From Siphonodentalium dalli (lineage: Eukaryota > Mollusca > Scaphopoda > Gadilida > Siphonodentaliidae), in NCBI GenBank assembly GCA_032622095.1, contig CP136064.1:275489614-275553613 (forward strand): DNA of 64,000 nt, written 5' to 3'. This document shows positions 25,205 to 35,989 of this stretch, piece after piece (the stretch's first letter is position 1; each line of letters starts with the position of its first letter). The notes below the pieces were generated by a model that was not told the DNA's origin, did not search any database, and saw only the letters and a list, made by a program, of their open reading frames with translations. The position numbers were made by a program, and so were the translations under genes.

Positions 25205-25600
25205 ACCAATCAATAGTTTATTCTCAAAAAAACAATAATGGTATACAGAGATTACAATAATTGGACAGCTGGATAACCCAGCATGTCCGACGTATAGATG
25301 CACAAGTACGCGTTTAAGATTGAAATGCACTACTTTGAACTATGGCCAATTGAGTAATCACATTAAAACGTCCCCTCTCTGTCATTATGGCAAATAGAAA
25401 AAGCATATCATTACTTTTTGGAATACAGTGGTCCTAAGACTGAATTCTATGCGCCATACTGAATGTAATTTTATCAGAAATACTCTTTTTATGTACAGCA
25501 ACTCAGTCAGCGCGAAAATCTTAAAATAGTTGACGGGGTTCAGGCATTTATTTCGAAAACAAAGCGATTTCCATAATGCTGCCATTTGTTAAAACTTCGT
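25205..25600 (+). mobile_element. LINE C-terminal remnant nested in the foldback element
   Basis: One frame reads RLKCTTLNYGQLSNHIKTSP then LCHYG, interrupted by a stop, then KKHIITFWNT. This resembles the Cys-rich tail after the reverse transcriptase of LINEs. It has stops and no RT core. Confidence 0.45.
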
Positions 25601-25649
25601 GAAAAGCATTGAAACCCTGCTGAGCGCGAAATTTACCACCTCCAGATAT

Positions 25650-28480
25650 TCTGCAATCTCACGGCGACGGGCGTATCAATGACGAAAACAACATTATCTG
25701 TGTAGCATTGCGTCCAATCAGCTCCAACGAAACTATGTGTATATCATTGTATCGAATCAGTTCCAACTGCATGGATTACATCCTAATTTTCCCCATACAA
25801 TCTCCCTCCCAGATAAATTGTTTACCTCCGGATACAAATCCCACATACTTATATATCGCATAGTTTTGGCCACAATATATGTTGATATTGAATTCATAAT
25901 CCCTTCAGTACATGATGTGTTCAAGACCTCGAATAGGGTAGGGGTACATACAACAGTGAACATTTGCCAGCCGCTTGTTGTGGAGTGCCACATGATGCAG
26001 ACTTTCTGGAACAAACACATATGTATATTCTGATAAAAACTAACCTTTGGTCAAGCCCTCAATTAATATTGGGGTCATATCATTTCACCATGTGGTGTCT
26101 TCCAAGACTTCAAATAAAGTAGGGGTCCTCAAAATTTTGCCTTTCTTATTTCCAGTCACTTTTCGTTAAGTGCTCATTCTTTCAGAACCCAAATCCATCT
26201 ATTTACATTGTTTACGTCCTTGTACAATTAACTCGCAATTGTCCATACGCGCAGTCAATGATGATATCGTTCCAATCCGTGGTGTGTTCTAGTCTTCAAA
26301 TTGGGAAAGGGGTAATACAAACATTGAAAAATCGCATTATTTATTTTTCAGTCGCTTTTTGTAAAGTGTCCCTGACTGTCGGGTATTAACACATCTATAA
26401 CAATTGTGTATTTCTTTATAGAATAGCCATTTGTCCATATCGTCGTTTGACCATGAGGGCACATCCATTCAGTTCGTGGTAGGTTCAATGGTTTACATAG
26501 GGTAGGGGTCCCTTAAAATTCGCCTTCATCGTTTGTCGTCTGCTTTGTGTAAGGTGCCACGGTGTTCTCGCGAACGGCGGGCTCGCGAGACCATTGCCAT
26601 TCGGCCACAATCTCGGGTAATATGGATAGCTTATGCCTTGAGCTAGTGTTGTGTTCAAGACTTCAGATAGGTATGGAGTCCCCTGAGAGTAAAATTTAGC
26701 CCTTTCATTTTCTGACCATTTGTTGTAAAGTGCCATAGGCTATCGGGAACCATCTCATCCATAACAGATTCGTATTGCCAGATAATAATCCCATTTGTCC
26801 ACAACTTCAGTTAACATTGAGATCATATCACTTTGTTAAGACTTCAGGTTGGATAGTGGGGTCCTCAAGACATAGACAATTCGCCTTCTTTTTTGCCAGC
26901 CGCTTTTTGTAAAGTGTTCCAGGATTTCGAGGGAATCAAATCACCCATATATCAATTAATAATTCCATGACTGCAATACCTTTCGACCACACACTCAGCT
27001 AAGTATGAGAGAATATAACTTCAGTTCATGCTCTGATCAAGATATTAAATGGGTTAATGGGGTCCCCCCCCCCCAAAACAGTGAGTATTCGCCTTTCTCT
27101 TTCATCAACAACGTTTTGTAAAGTGACCCAGACATTCAAGACCCTGGTATACTATACTCTTTATATAGCGTCCATTTCTCTACACACGCAGTTAATAATG
27201 GGAGCACATCCTTTCGGTTCATTGTGTGTCCCAAGACGGCAAATGGGGTAGTGTAGCCTAACACATTACATTTCGTATTTGCCAGCCGCCTTTTGTAAAG
27301 TGTTCCAGGATTTCGAGAACAAAACCACCCATACAAATTGTAATTAATACATGAGAGCATATAGCTTCGGTTCAGTGTGTTCTAAAGAGTTTAGAAGGGT
27401 TATGGGTACCCAAAACTGTGATATTTCGCCTTCTCTTTGCTAGCCCCAGACATTGGGAAGCCAGCCAACCCACCCATCGTGCAATGAAGAGGTATATTTC
27501 CTGAATTACATACCATTTGTCCACACCCCAGTTAATATTGAGAACATATCCATCCATTAGTGTGTTTAAGACTTTAAATGGGGTAGGATGCTCAAAGAAA
27601 ATATTCAGCTTTGGTTTTTGCCAGCCGCCTTTTGTAAAGTACCCTATGATATTGGGAACCAAACTACCCATATAACATGTATATTCCCTGATAGCAATAC
27701 CTTTCGTTCACACTGTCATTTAATAATAAAAGCATGAATATTCGGCGCATGGTGTGTTCAAGAGTTTAAATGGGCATATAAAGGGGTTCCACAAAACAAA
27801 AAATATTCGCGTTTGGAGTTTGCCATCCGATTTTCGTAAAGTGCTAAAGGCTTTCGGGATCCAACCAACCCATCCATCAACACCATGTATGCGCCCCGAT
27901 ATTACTATTTTTGCCCACATCCTCAGTTAATATTTACAGCAATCATTTCAGTTCGTGAGTTGTTCAACTTTAACACTTCAATTGTGTAGGGGGGGGGGGG
28001 GGCCTAAAACAGCAAATTCCTCTTTCTTATTTATCAGCCACTTTGTGTAAAGCGACACATGCACAACCCATCCATACAAATTATGTATTATCTGATAGAA
28101 CTACATTCCCGTCACACTCTCGGTTAATATAGAGAATTAGAGATCATATAGCTGAATTTCGTATTGCGTTGAAGTCTTTAAATTGGGTAGAGTGTTCTTG
28201 AAAAATATAGCAAATTTGCCCTTCATATTTGCCAAGCAAAGTGCCACACTGTTTCGGGAACAAACCCATCCATAAACATTGTATATTTCCTTATGTAATT
28301 GTCCTTTATAATTACATGATTCTTAATACTGAGATCATATTTTGTTCAGTTCGTGGTGTTTTCGGGACGTCTAATAGGGCGGGGAGCAACAATGATTTTG
28401 TTCTGTATGATTATATTAGTCTATATTATGTGTCGTTTAGAACAAATACTTCAGTTGCTCAAAGTCGATATGTGTTAATA
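25650..28480. repeat. degenerate tandem array, about 190-bp period, core of the foldback element
   Basis: The landmark GCCAGCCGCTTTTTGTAAAG or close variants recurs at about 25965, 26150, 26345, 26530, 26705, 26893, 27105, 27280, 27615, 27820, 28030 and 28228. Each is followed by similar CCATCCAT, GTTAATATTGAG and TTCAAGACTTCAAAT stretches. Copies are much diverged, so the array is old relative to the arms. Homopolymer G or C runs interrupt it near 27061 and 27990. Confidence 0.75.
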
Positions 28481-28717
28481 TAAAATTACATGTCATAAAT
28501 AAAATATTGTGTTGTTGTTGTAACTGGGGGTTTAATTGGAAACCTGAGGTCATCTAAAACCAGGCTCGCGGTGTCTACGGATCAGGTTTTCATCACACGA
28601 ATAATGATTAGATGCTCATAGGTCTGTCTTGTTATCATAAATATGTAGTTTTTCTACCAAATCGCGTCCGGGGGAGCGGTACCTAATTCCAATATCTTGA
28701 AAACCGTTGACAATTTC

Positions 28718-29570
28718 TGTCAAATTCTTTCTACTTGTGATGTACAGATAAGTACTGAGCCATAAGAATTATATAGTTGGTCACGTATTGTTTATAACAA
28801 AGGTTTTAGTACTTAACATCGATGTTAATGCATGCAAACTTAACTGTTATCAATAAAATAATTGTTGTTGTTGTAACTGGGGGTCTGAAAGCCTGAACAC
28901 ATCTATAATCGATTAAACGGCATCTCTGGACAACACTTTCAGTACAAGATTCATATTGGGTCCCATTCAGATCAATTCTAAAATGTTTGTAATGTCATTA
29001 TCAAAAATATGTATTTATTTCGACCAAAAACGTGTTTGGGGGAGGGGTAGCTAAAATCCAATATCTCGCAAACCGTTCAAAATTGTGTTAACTTCTTTCT
29101 TCATATGCTTGACCGATAACTACTACACCATATGGACTAAATATGTCAATAGTATTGCAATATCCGTTTGAATGATAATGTTCGAAAAATTAAAAAAAAT
29201 TGAAAAAGGGCGATTTTTCAACAAAAAATAAATGTTTCGGCTCCAAATGGCACGAAAATCAAAATTAACCAACACTTCTTGCATATCAGGTACATATATG
29301 GTATGCTGTAGTCATTTAGACGCCTACAATGTGGGCTAATAACTTAGGAAATAGCCGCAGGGCTCACTTTACCAAAATCGTTAATTTCTGGGAAAAGTCA
29401 CTGGTGGGTATCGTTCATCGTCGATTTGAGAATAGCCACCACCAATTCCGTTATTTTTCACTATCATTTTCGTCTACAGTATATATTTCTCCTTCACAAA
29501 AAGTTGGTTTTAACTTGTTCTACCGTGGGTAGGGGTACCCGACCACTTTTGGCGTTTGGCCGCTGTACTA
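28718..29570 (-). repeat. right long terminal inverted repeat of the foldback element
   Basis: Inverted partner of 23689-24559. Ends directly against the exon sequence at 29571. Confidence 0.85.
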
Positions 29571-29718
29571 TGAACTGGAAGGCGTTGTCGGCGACGGAGA
29601 ACAGATGGGGTGGCATCTCTGTCTTTCTCTTTCCTCGGTATTTATCGATGATGTTCCCGGTGTAGATAGGGAGCCTCCTGTACGGATTTATGGCGATACA
29701 GAACAACCCAGAGTAGGT
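29571..29718 (-). CDS. myosin heavy chain exon 4, 5' piece, cut by the insertion
   Basis: 148 nt after acceptor ATGTTGTAG. Encodes residues 113-161 plus one base: [20 protein letters not shown] then [20 protein letters not shown] and SVADNAFQF, a hallmark myosin segment. The frame then runs into the element with no donor in a usable phase. The GT in TTCATAGTACAG would shift frame into a stop in exon 5. Confidence 0.95.
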
Positions 29719-30025
29719 CTACAACATAACATGTATAAGGTGATATGTAGACATGGAGCGGATTTATGGCGATACAGAACAACCCAGAGTAGGTCTGCAA
29801 GGTAAATGGATAATGTGATGTGTAATTATGGAGTCTTCTGTTTGGATTTACGGCGATAATTAATAACCCAGAGTATGTCTGAAAAATAAAATGTATAATG
29901 CGATGTGTAGATATGGCGCATTATGTGTCGATTCACAGCGATAAGAACAGACCATAGTACGTCTGTAACATAAAATGTTTAATTTGATGTGTAAATAGGA
30001 CGCCTTCTGTGTGGATTTCATACCA
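29719..30025 (-). repeat. tandem array of exon 4 heads with acceptor sites
   Basis: Four extra, progressively decayed copies of the intron 3 end plus the first 35-50 nt of exon 4, with copy starts at 29794, 29878 and 29962 and a partial one near 30020 (unit 76-84 bp). The nearest copy repeats ACCTACTCTGGGTTGTTCTG exactly, behind an AG. Farther copies still show the codons for NP-RR-P. None is a multiple of three from the real exon start except by chance. Confidence 0.9.
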
Positions 30026-30389
30026 GTGCCCGGAAGCTACGTCACTAATGTACTATCTAAACCGTCACATCAGACGTTTTGATGGTTGCTATCTGGAACA
30101 CTTGCATTCAATGAGCTGGATATTTGTTGCACCAGTTATTGCACTTATATGTTTGAAAGGGATTTTACGAAAATCTGTTAAATGGTTGATGTGTGTTTGG
30201 TGTTTATTTTCTATGCACATTTCAGTTGTATAATATTACTTATTTCTGAATGTCCATTGTGAATTTCCACAGGCCGTGTACTAGTTTATCCTATCAGACA
30301 AACAATTATAACTTTGTATATGATGTATACAAATCAAAACCAATTTGGGTTAGAGACTTCACTGGTGACGTAGGTTCCTAGCCCTGCAC

Positions 30390-30923
30390 AGGCTATGGTC
30401 TTACAATCTCGTCCAAATACGGATACGATAGGCGAGAATCGCATGCGTTTTGATATGTCGATGCCGTCTGGAGAGTTTGGCGGGACCAGCATCCCGTCTC
30501 GATTTCCTCAGTCTACCCTTGATGCTATAAAGTGGTAGCCGCGGGCGCTTATATATAGAGTTGTTTTTATGAGCCATCAGGCCCCCGCGGCAGCGGTCGC
30601 TGGCGCGACCTGACTGCCTCGATATCAATTTGAAAAAGGGGTCTTAGACAGTGACGTCCGCCTCCCCCAAGCCCACCCACCCTAAAAGTGATTTTTCCTA
30701 TAGTGTTTTTGAAACGTGTCTCTTTGTGGTGTCATTCTTTTGGTATGATTTTTTACTAAATAACGGGTATGTTAGAGTTACATTTCTTTGAATTTTACAA
30801 TCGAAACATATTCGCATGCGATGCTGAGTCACGCGGGACACGGCAAACTAAATCGCGCGCAAATTGGCTTGCGATTTTTCAGCATCCCACCCCATTTGGC
30901 ATGCGATAGCGTTTGTACTAGCT
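30390..30923. mobile_element. unclassified 534-bp element with 9-bp target duplication (copy 1)
   Basis: Flanked by GCCCTGCAC at 30381-30389 and 30924-30932. Near-identical to 54873-55428, which is itself flanked by an 8-9 bp duplication. No clear terminal inverted repeats, no poly-A. A 75-codon basic frame on the minus strand (starts ISRQSGRASDRCRGGLMAHK) is present in both copies, but the DNA is so similar that this is not evidence of function. Lies in myosin intron 3. Confidence 0.75.
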
Positions 30924-30932
30924 GCCCTGCAC

Positions 30933-31529
30933 GTGCAGCCATATAACATATATGGCCGGAGTAACGCTGCACATATTAAATGGCTGACCAACGAATACGA
31001 TATTCATCTTGGAGTATGTATACGCGTTGCTACTATGCACTAAGGTAGGCCATAACGTTTATATATTGACTGGTGTAGCTGAATTAGCTTCGATATCGGA
31101 AGTACAAAGCGATTATGTCAGGAAAGGGGTCTGCTTAGTTTCTGAAATAATCAAGTTTGAAAGGAAACGTCCGGAATTAGGCAGTTACGGGTGTGGACAC
31201 ACTTATACCGCCGATAACGGAAGTCTATACTCAGAAACTTCTACAACTGGTCCGTCGGTCATGTGAAATATTGTTTCTTGCTCAAATCAAACTGTTGTAT
31301 CGGCCTGGATGAGAGATGTTTCAGGATTCTGTGCTTACATAAATACAGCGGCTTGTATATAGCGGGTTGTCATGGTGATGTTCTGTTCTATGTTGCAATG
31401 AAGCTACATGTATATTTGCAACGGGAGGTAGATTACCACATGCAGAGTTCTAAATTGAACCTCGTTTTCTGACCACCAGATGGAGCTGATGAAATTTTGT
31501 ACCTCTTGATATACACATGTTTGAAAGTG
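30933..31529. other. intron 3, unique part
   Basis: No gene or recognisable element was seen. A plus-strand 85-codon frame here has no family resemblance. Confidence 0.4.
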
Positions 31530-32118
31530 TAGTCACATAAAGCCGCTCGTGTGGCGGCATTATAGAGGTTGAGCATTACGCATGCTTCGTTCAGATAACT
31601 CACGTCGACGATTAAGAGTTTTTAGAGTCTTTAGAGTTATTCGATAATTAAAGCCGCTCTCGTACCGGGTCCTGATATTATACAGCACGTATGCTTCGTT
31701 CAGATAAGTCATGCCAGCCATGTCGGGCAGAGTATTCCTCGGAGGTTTTAGAGTGTATTATACTCACATATATATACCCGCTCTCGTACGGGCTCTGGTG
31801 TTATGCAGCACGCATGCTTTGTTCACATAAGTCATATCCGCCATGTTGGCTGTTTGTCCCTCGAGTTTTTAGAGTGTGTTCACATAAATAAAGCCGCTCT
31901 ATTATCGTGATCTAAGGGAGATGATCCGGGACTGTACTCACATAAATAAAGCCGCCCTCGTAACGTACTCTATATAAGGGAGATGATTCGGGACTATACT
32001 CACATAAATAATTTCGCTCTCGTACCCAGGTACCGGGCTCTGAGGTTATGCAGCACGCATGCTTCGTTAAGATAAGTCATGTCCGCCAAGTCGGCTTGTG
32101 GTTTTAGAATGTATTATA
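31530..32118 (-). repeat. tandem array of exon 3 tails with donor sites
   Basis: Six copies, four long (about 110-120 bp; starting near 31534, 31650, 31772, 32000) and two short (near 31884 and 31940). Each holds the last 80-odd nt of exon 3 (codons for [20 protein letters not shown] in the best copy), then a GTGAGT or GTAAGT donor and about 35 nt of intron. The copies encode E-A-C-V where the present exon has E-S-C-V, so they preserve an older state. Confidence 0.9.
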
Positions 32119-32123
32119 CTTAC

Positions 32124-32267
32124 ATAAATAAAGCCGCTCTCGTAGCGGGCTCTGAGGTTATGCAGTACGCATGATTCGTTAAGATACGTCATGTCCGCCA
32201 TGTCACTGATCTGTTCGTATTTCGGCGGATTCATCTGCTGTATCTAATCCTTCTTAATCGTCTTCGT
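32124..32267 (-). CDS. myosin heavy chain exon 3, with in-frame TAG
   Basis: 144 nt, phase 0/0, the length I recall for the equivalent vertebrate exon. Acceptor GCATTTCAG, donor GTAAGT. Reads TKTIKKD, stop, [20 protein letters not shown] then [20 protein letters not shown]. The TAG is at 32244-32246 (codon 72), in frame with the strongly conserved NPPK. Many relatives have Gln or Asp at or next to this site, so CAG to TAG is the simplest origin. The other available AG (just after TAG) lacks a pyrimidine tract. Confidence 0.9.
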
Positions 32268-33273
32268 CTGAAATGCGCGAGAATAATCGAAGAATCCTTT
32301 TATACACACATATCACTTATATGTATGGCGTGCGTGGATGTAGTTTCCTTTATTTGTGTATCGATTTGGCATCGAATGTTCGTTGCCATTGTCTGGGTTA
32401 ACGGCTGGTTAAAATGAAATTCATCCCTTTGAACATCACCCATATAGCACACGGTGGTGGAACAAATCGCATCATTCGTTTTGAGTGATACAATGAAAAT
32501 GGCTACGAAAGCGTATAGAATAAATTTTGTTTTATCATATTGCCCATATTCGGCTAAAAAAATCAATGCTATTTACAATAGATGATTTTTGTTTATATTT
32601 ATATTGTCCTCGTGCAAGTCAAAATACCAAGTCCACATGTTGCGTTATAACTTGCTATGCTTTGCAAGTGTAATAAAGTAGTATACATATAATGTATTGC
32701 ATGTACATGTATATATCCATGATTGTTATCCAACCCATGTCGACTATAAATATATCACGACATGAATATCTACTCTGTCTAGACGTCAGTATAGATCATA
32801 CTCCAACCAATCAAAACATGGGAACTTTTTGAAGTTCTGGCGGGGAACTTTATTACATTGGAAAATAATATATGTTATATAGTTATTGTATGTTACTTAA
32901 TGCAACAGTTCACGGTATGTGATGTCAAGCTCGAGACTGTGTGATTTAGGCGGCTTTTGTCAGCTTATTTCGCTTCAGTCGCTTATAAGCATGACATTTC
33001 CCCTGGGTAATCAATTCAATATTTATCGGGAAATAGGCTCACAAAAGTCAATTAAATCATGTAATTTCGAACTGGCGGTATGGGACTATCATCTGTATAT
33101 TATGAAGGATATAGTTAATATATAACAAATAAATATATCACCTGACTTATTTTTCAATGTTCTAAAATTTTCTAGGTTTCAAACCGGTGGAGTGTGATCT
33201 CTGTATGTGCGTAACCAGATTAGAAATTCACGGAATTATCTACAAAATTATCTAACAACCCGTAATCGCTTAC
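32268..33273. other. intron 2
   Basis: About 1 kb, AT-rich; no gene or repeat recognised. Confidence 0.5.
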
Positions 33274-33529
33274 CTCATTTTTGGCCGTCTTCACCGTTAC
33301 CGTCGCACCACCATCGCTCTCTATTTCCGCCCGTATGAACCCCTCCTTATGATCCGGGACCCAGCAGGTTTTCTTGGCGTCGTATGGTTTCTGTTCAGCG
33401 AGAAGCTTCTTACGGTCCACAGCCAGATACTTGAAGTCCGGGTCGCTAGCGTAATTCTGAGCCATGATTGTATTCAGTATACGAGTACGGTCGTCGTCGA
33501 AATAAGTTGACAATCAGAAATGGCGGTTG
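33274..33529 (-). CDS. myosin heavy chain exon 2 (5' leader and start codon)
   Basis: Acceptor TTTTTTCAG, 64 nt of leader, then ATG at 33465 in a strong context (A at -3, G at +4: ATCATGG). Coding part 33274-33465, residues 1-64: MAQNYASDPDFKYLAVDRKK, later KKTCWVPDHKEGFIRAEIES, the N-terminal SH3-like domain. The upstream frame stays open to a TTG, but MAQNYASDPDF matches the family start, so I choose this ATG. Donor GTAAGC. Confidence 0.95.
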
Positions 33530-33639
33530 CTGAAAAAATGTTATGTCTTATATATAGTCCATTCTTCTCTGACCCTTCTTAAAGTTGAGATGTTGGTCTG
33601 GCCAGCTATTTTAGCGTTGATTTTTTTAAAGAAAAAACT

Positions 33640-34519
33640 GCGTTATCTTTAATGTTTGGGCCCACACATTCTACTATGTAATGGCGTTATCTTTAATGTT
33701 TGGGCCCACACATTCTACTATGTAATGGCGTTATCTTTAATGTTTGGGCCCACACATTCTACTATGTAGTGGCGTTATCTTTAATGTTTGGGCCCACACA
33801 TTCTACTATGTAATGGCGTTATCTTTAATGTTTGGGCCCACACATTCTACTATGTAATGGCGTTATCTTTAATGTTTGGGCCCACACATTCTACTATGTA
33901 ATGGCGTTATCTTTAATGTTTGGGCCCACACATTCTACTATGTAATGGCGTTATCTTTAATGTTTGGGCCCACACATTATACTATGTAGTGGCGTTATCT
34001 TTAATGTTTGGGCCCACACATTCTACTATGTAATGGCGTTATCTTTAATGTTTGGGCCCACACATTCTACTATGTAATGGCGTTATCTTTAATGTTTGGG
34101 CCCACAAATTCTACTATGTAATGGCGTTATCTTTAATGTTTGGGCCCACACATGCTACTATGTAATGGCGTTATCTTTAATGTTTGGGCCCACACATTCT
34201 ACTATGTAGTGGCGTTATCTTTAATGTTTGGGCCCACACATTCTACTATGTAATGGCGTTATCTTTAATGTTTGGGCCCACACATTCTACTATGTAATGG
34301 CGTTATCTTTAATGTTTGGGCCCACAAATTCTACTATGTAATGGCGTTATCTTTAATGTTTGGGCCCACACATGCTACTATGTAATGGCGTTATCTTTAA
34401 TGTTTGGGCCCACACATTCTACTATGTAGTGGCGTTATCTTTAATGTTTGGGCCCACACATTCTACTATGTAATGGCGTTATCTTTAATGTTTGGGCCCA
34501 CACATTCTACTATGTAATG
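33640..34519. repeat. 44-bp tandem array, about 20 copies
   Basis: Unit contains GGCGTTATCTTTAATGTTTG and GGCCCACACATTCTACTATG. Copies are almost identical (occasional GTAGTGG, ACAAATT, CATGCT). A block of several units is itself repeated (34080-34250 and 34300-34440). In myosin intron 1, 110 bp upstream of exon 2. Confidence 0.95.
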
Positions 34520-34527
34520 CCCGATTC

Positions 34528-34757
34528 TGCCGTTAGTTTCTCTATATCCCCAAATTCCCAGTGGTTATACATCACAATATTCACCATTTGGGAACTTCAA
34601 TCTGAGTCTATTGTCTGCCATAGCAGATGAGGCCATGCAGAATGAGGTCCCAGAGGGTGAATTTAGTGATGCTATCCCGCATAGCGGGCTAGCATCACTA
34701 AATTCACCCTCTGGGGACCTCGTTTTGCAAATAACAGGCACACTATACTCAGACTTG
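34528..34757. mobile_element. hAT-like MITE, copy C (left-truncated)
   Basis: Contains the family palindrome (GCAGAATGAGG, CAGAGGGTGAATTTAGTGA, CGCATAGCGGGCTAGC) and a right end CACACTATACTCAGACTTG. Its left half starts abruptly at the end of the 44-bp array. Confidence 0.7.
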
Positions 34758-35316
34758 CACCTAATTAGGGTACATTCACATATATATATATGCACACTCG
34801 CATGTTTACACTGTATATTTGAAGGCATTTCGCAACAGAAAACCATATAGTGTCAGAATATGAACGGAAACGTGCATATCAAATTAATATTTACCAAAGC
34901 CAACGAAATGAGAAGTAAAATTTTTGTAGTTCCATATGTATCGGTACTACTGACATTTGCCATCAAAAACCAGTATGACTGACTCGTGTGAGATAATTGC
35001 ATGCTATTTACATGCAAATTTCAGTAGCTTTGAATACACGTGGAACTATCTAGATTTCACAACTCACGTAGTTAGCTTTGGTATATGTTATATGCATGTT
35101 TCCGTTCATATTCTGTCTCCATATTGTTTTCTGTACGATGAAATGTCTGCAAACCATACCGTATACGATAGCGAGTGTATGAACGTACCCTTAGTCAAAA
35201 TTATGTAAGTTGATCTTCAGCTTACTGGGCAAAAATAAAATGAAACATTTTTGTAACCAGTGCACCATCATTCTTATGAAACAAGTATCGCGAAAACAAA
35301 ATAACACATCATTTAA

Positions 35317-35833
35317 ACAGACGTGGCTCATTCGAACTTCCAAATTTTGTCTACGTATATATATATATATATAATTTGGAAGGAGGTATAAGATAGGTCG
35401 ACAAATACACGAAATATTGATATACCGCGGCTTCATATGCTCTGAATAAATACATGAAATATTGATATACCGCGGCTTCATATATATGTTCTTCAATGTA
35501 CTTGCCATTGTCACAGCCATTTACCGGCTCTTTTAAATTTTTCGCACAGAAGTGAAACAAAAGCTCTTTATTTTGTCCTATCATATTAAGAATAGACTAA
35601 CACGGAACGCTCTTCTCTTTTTTTTGCCGTGCACTGTTTTTTGTTTGTGACCCAAACACCGTGTTCAAAGTTGTAGTTTTTATGACTTCAATGCGTCTTT
35701 ATGTGACACATAATACGCGTAGAATGGTGGTTCGAGTATTTATCGACCTATTTCGATATCTGGGACAATTCAAAAGCGAATATTATTAGATGTATTTGTT
35801 ATGTACTTTTGGAGCGCAAACCGACATGTCGCT
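35317..35833. mobile_element. TTAA-flanked repeat, family 2, copy 1
   Basis: 517 bp between TTAA at 35313-35316 and 35834-35837; ends ACAGACGTGGCTC and AGCGACATGTCGG (read inward). Similar, in inverted orientation, to 62430-62855. Holds a TA run near 35360 and a doubled GATATACCGCGGCTTCATAT segment. No ORF. Confidence 0.7.
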
Positions 35834-35989
35834 TTAACGATGAAAACGAGCAAAAATGGTTATAATGAGAACATTCGTCATATATCGCGTTTGTACGACA
35901 GAATCATGGACACTCTTTGTAAAGTGTGGTACAGTATATACCCAGTATAATCAAGAATATATTAATTTTGACGAAGTTGTGAAGCCTCA

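Larger units (their letters stand above)
23689..29570. mobile_element. 5.9-kb foldback-type DNA element inserted in myosin exon 4
   Basis: 5882 bp between two TGA copies (23686-23688 and 29571-29573). Both ends read inward TAGTRCAGCGGCCAAA and continue as long inverted repeats of about 870 bp (23689-24559 and 28718-29570), roughly 85-90 percent alike by eye. Inside the left arm is a second, more diverged direct copy of the arm (24560-25200), and the right arm has a partial one (28490-28717). The core is a degenerate array with about 190-bp periodicity (25650-28480) plus a LINE remnant. No transposase frame is visible, so it is non-autonomous. Superfamily unknown; the 3-bp duplication does not decide it. 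Confidence 0.85.

Noticed and set aside
29560-29575. GT in TTCATAGTACAG as a donor that would let the foldback element be spliced out
   Set aside because: It gives the wrong phase (a stop follows in exon 5), and there is no AG acceptor at the other end of the element that restores the frame.
30390-30923. First read as the 5' UTR of the LINE at 52-55 kb
   Set aside because: Both copies have their own 8-9 bp flanking duplications, and removing the copy at 54873-55428 restores the LINE endonuclease frame, so it is an independent element.
33466-33513. Longer N-terminus of the myosin starting at TTG (33513)
   Set aside because: The family start aligns with ATG at 33465 in a strong context; the upstream part is leader after the acceptor at 33529.
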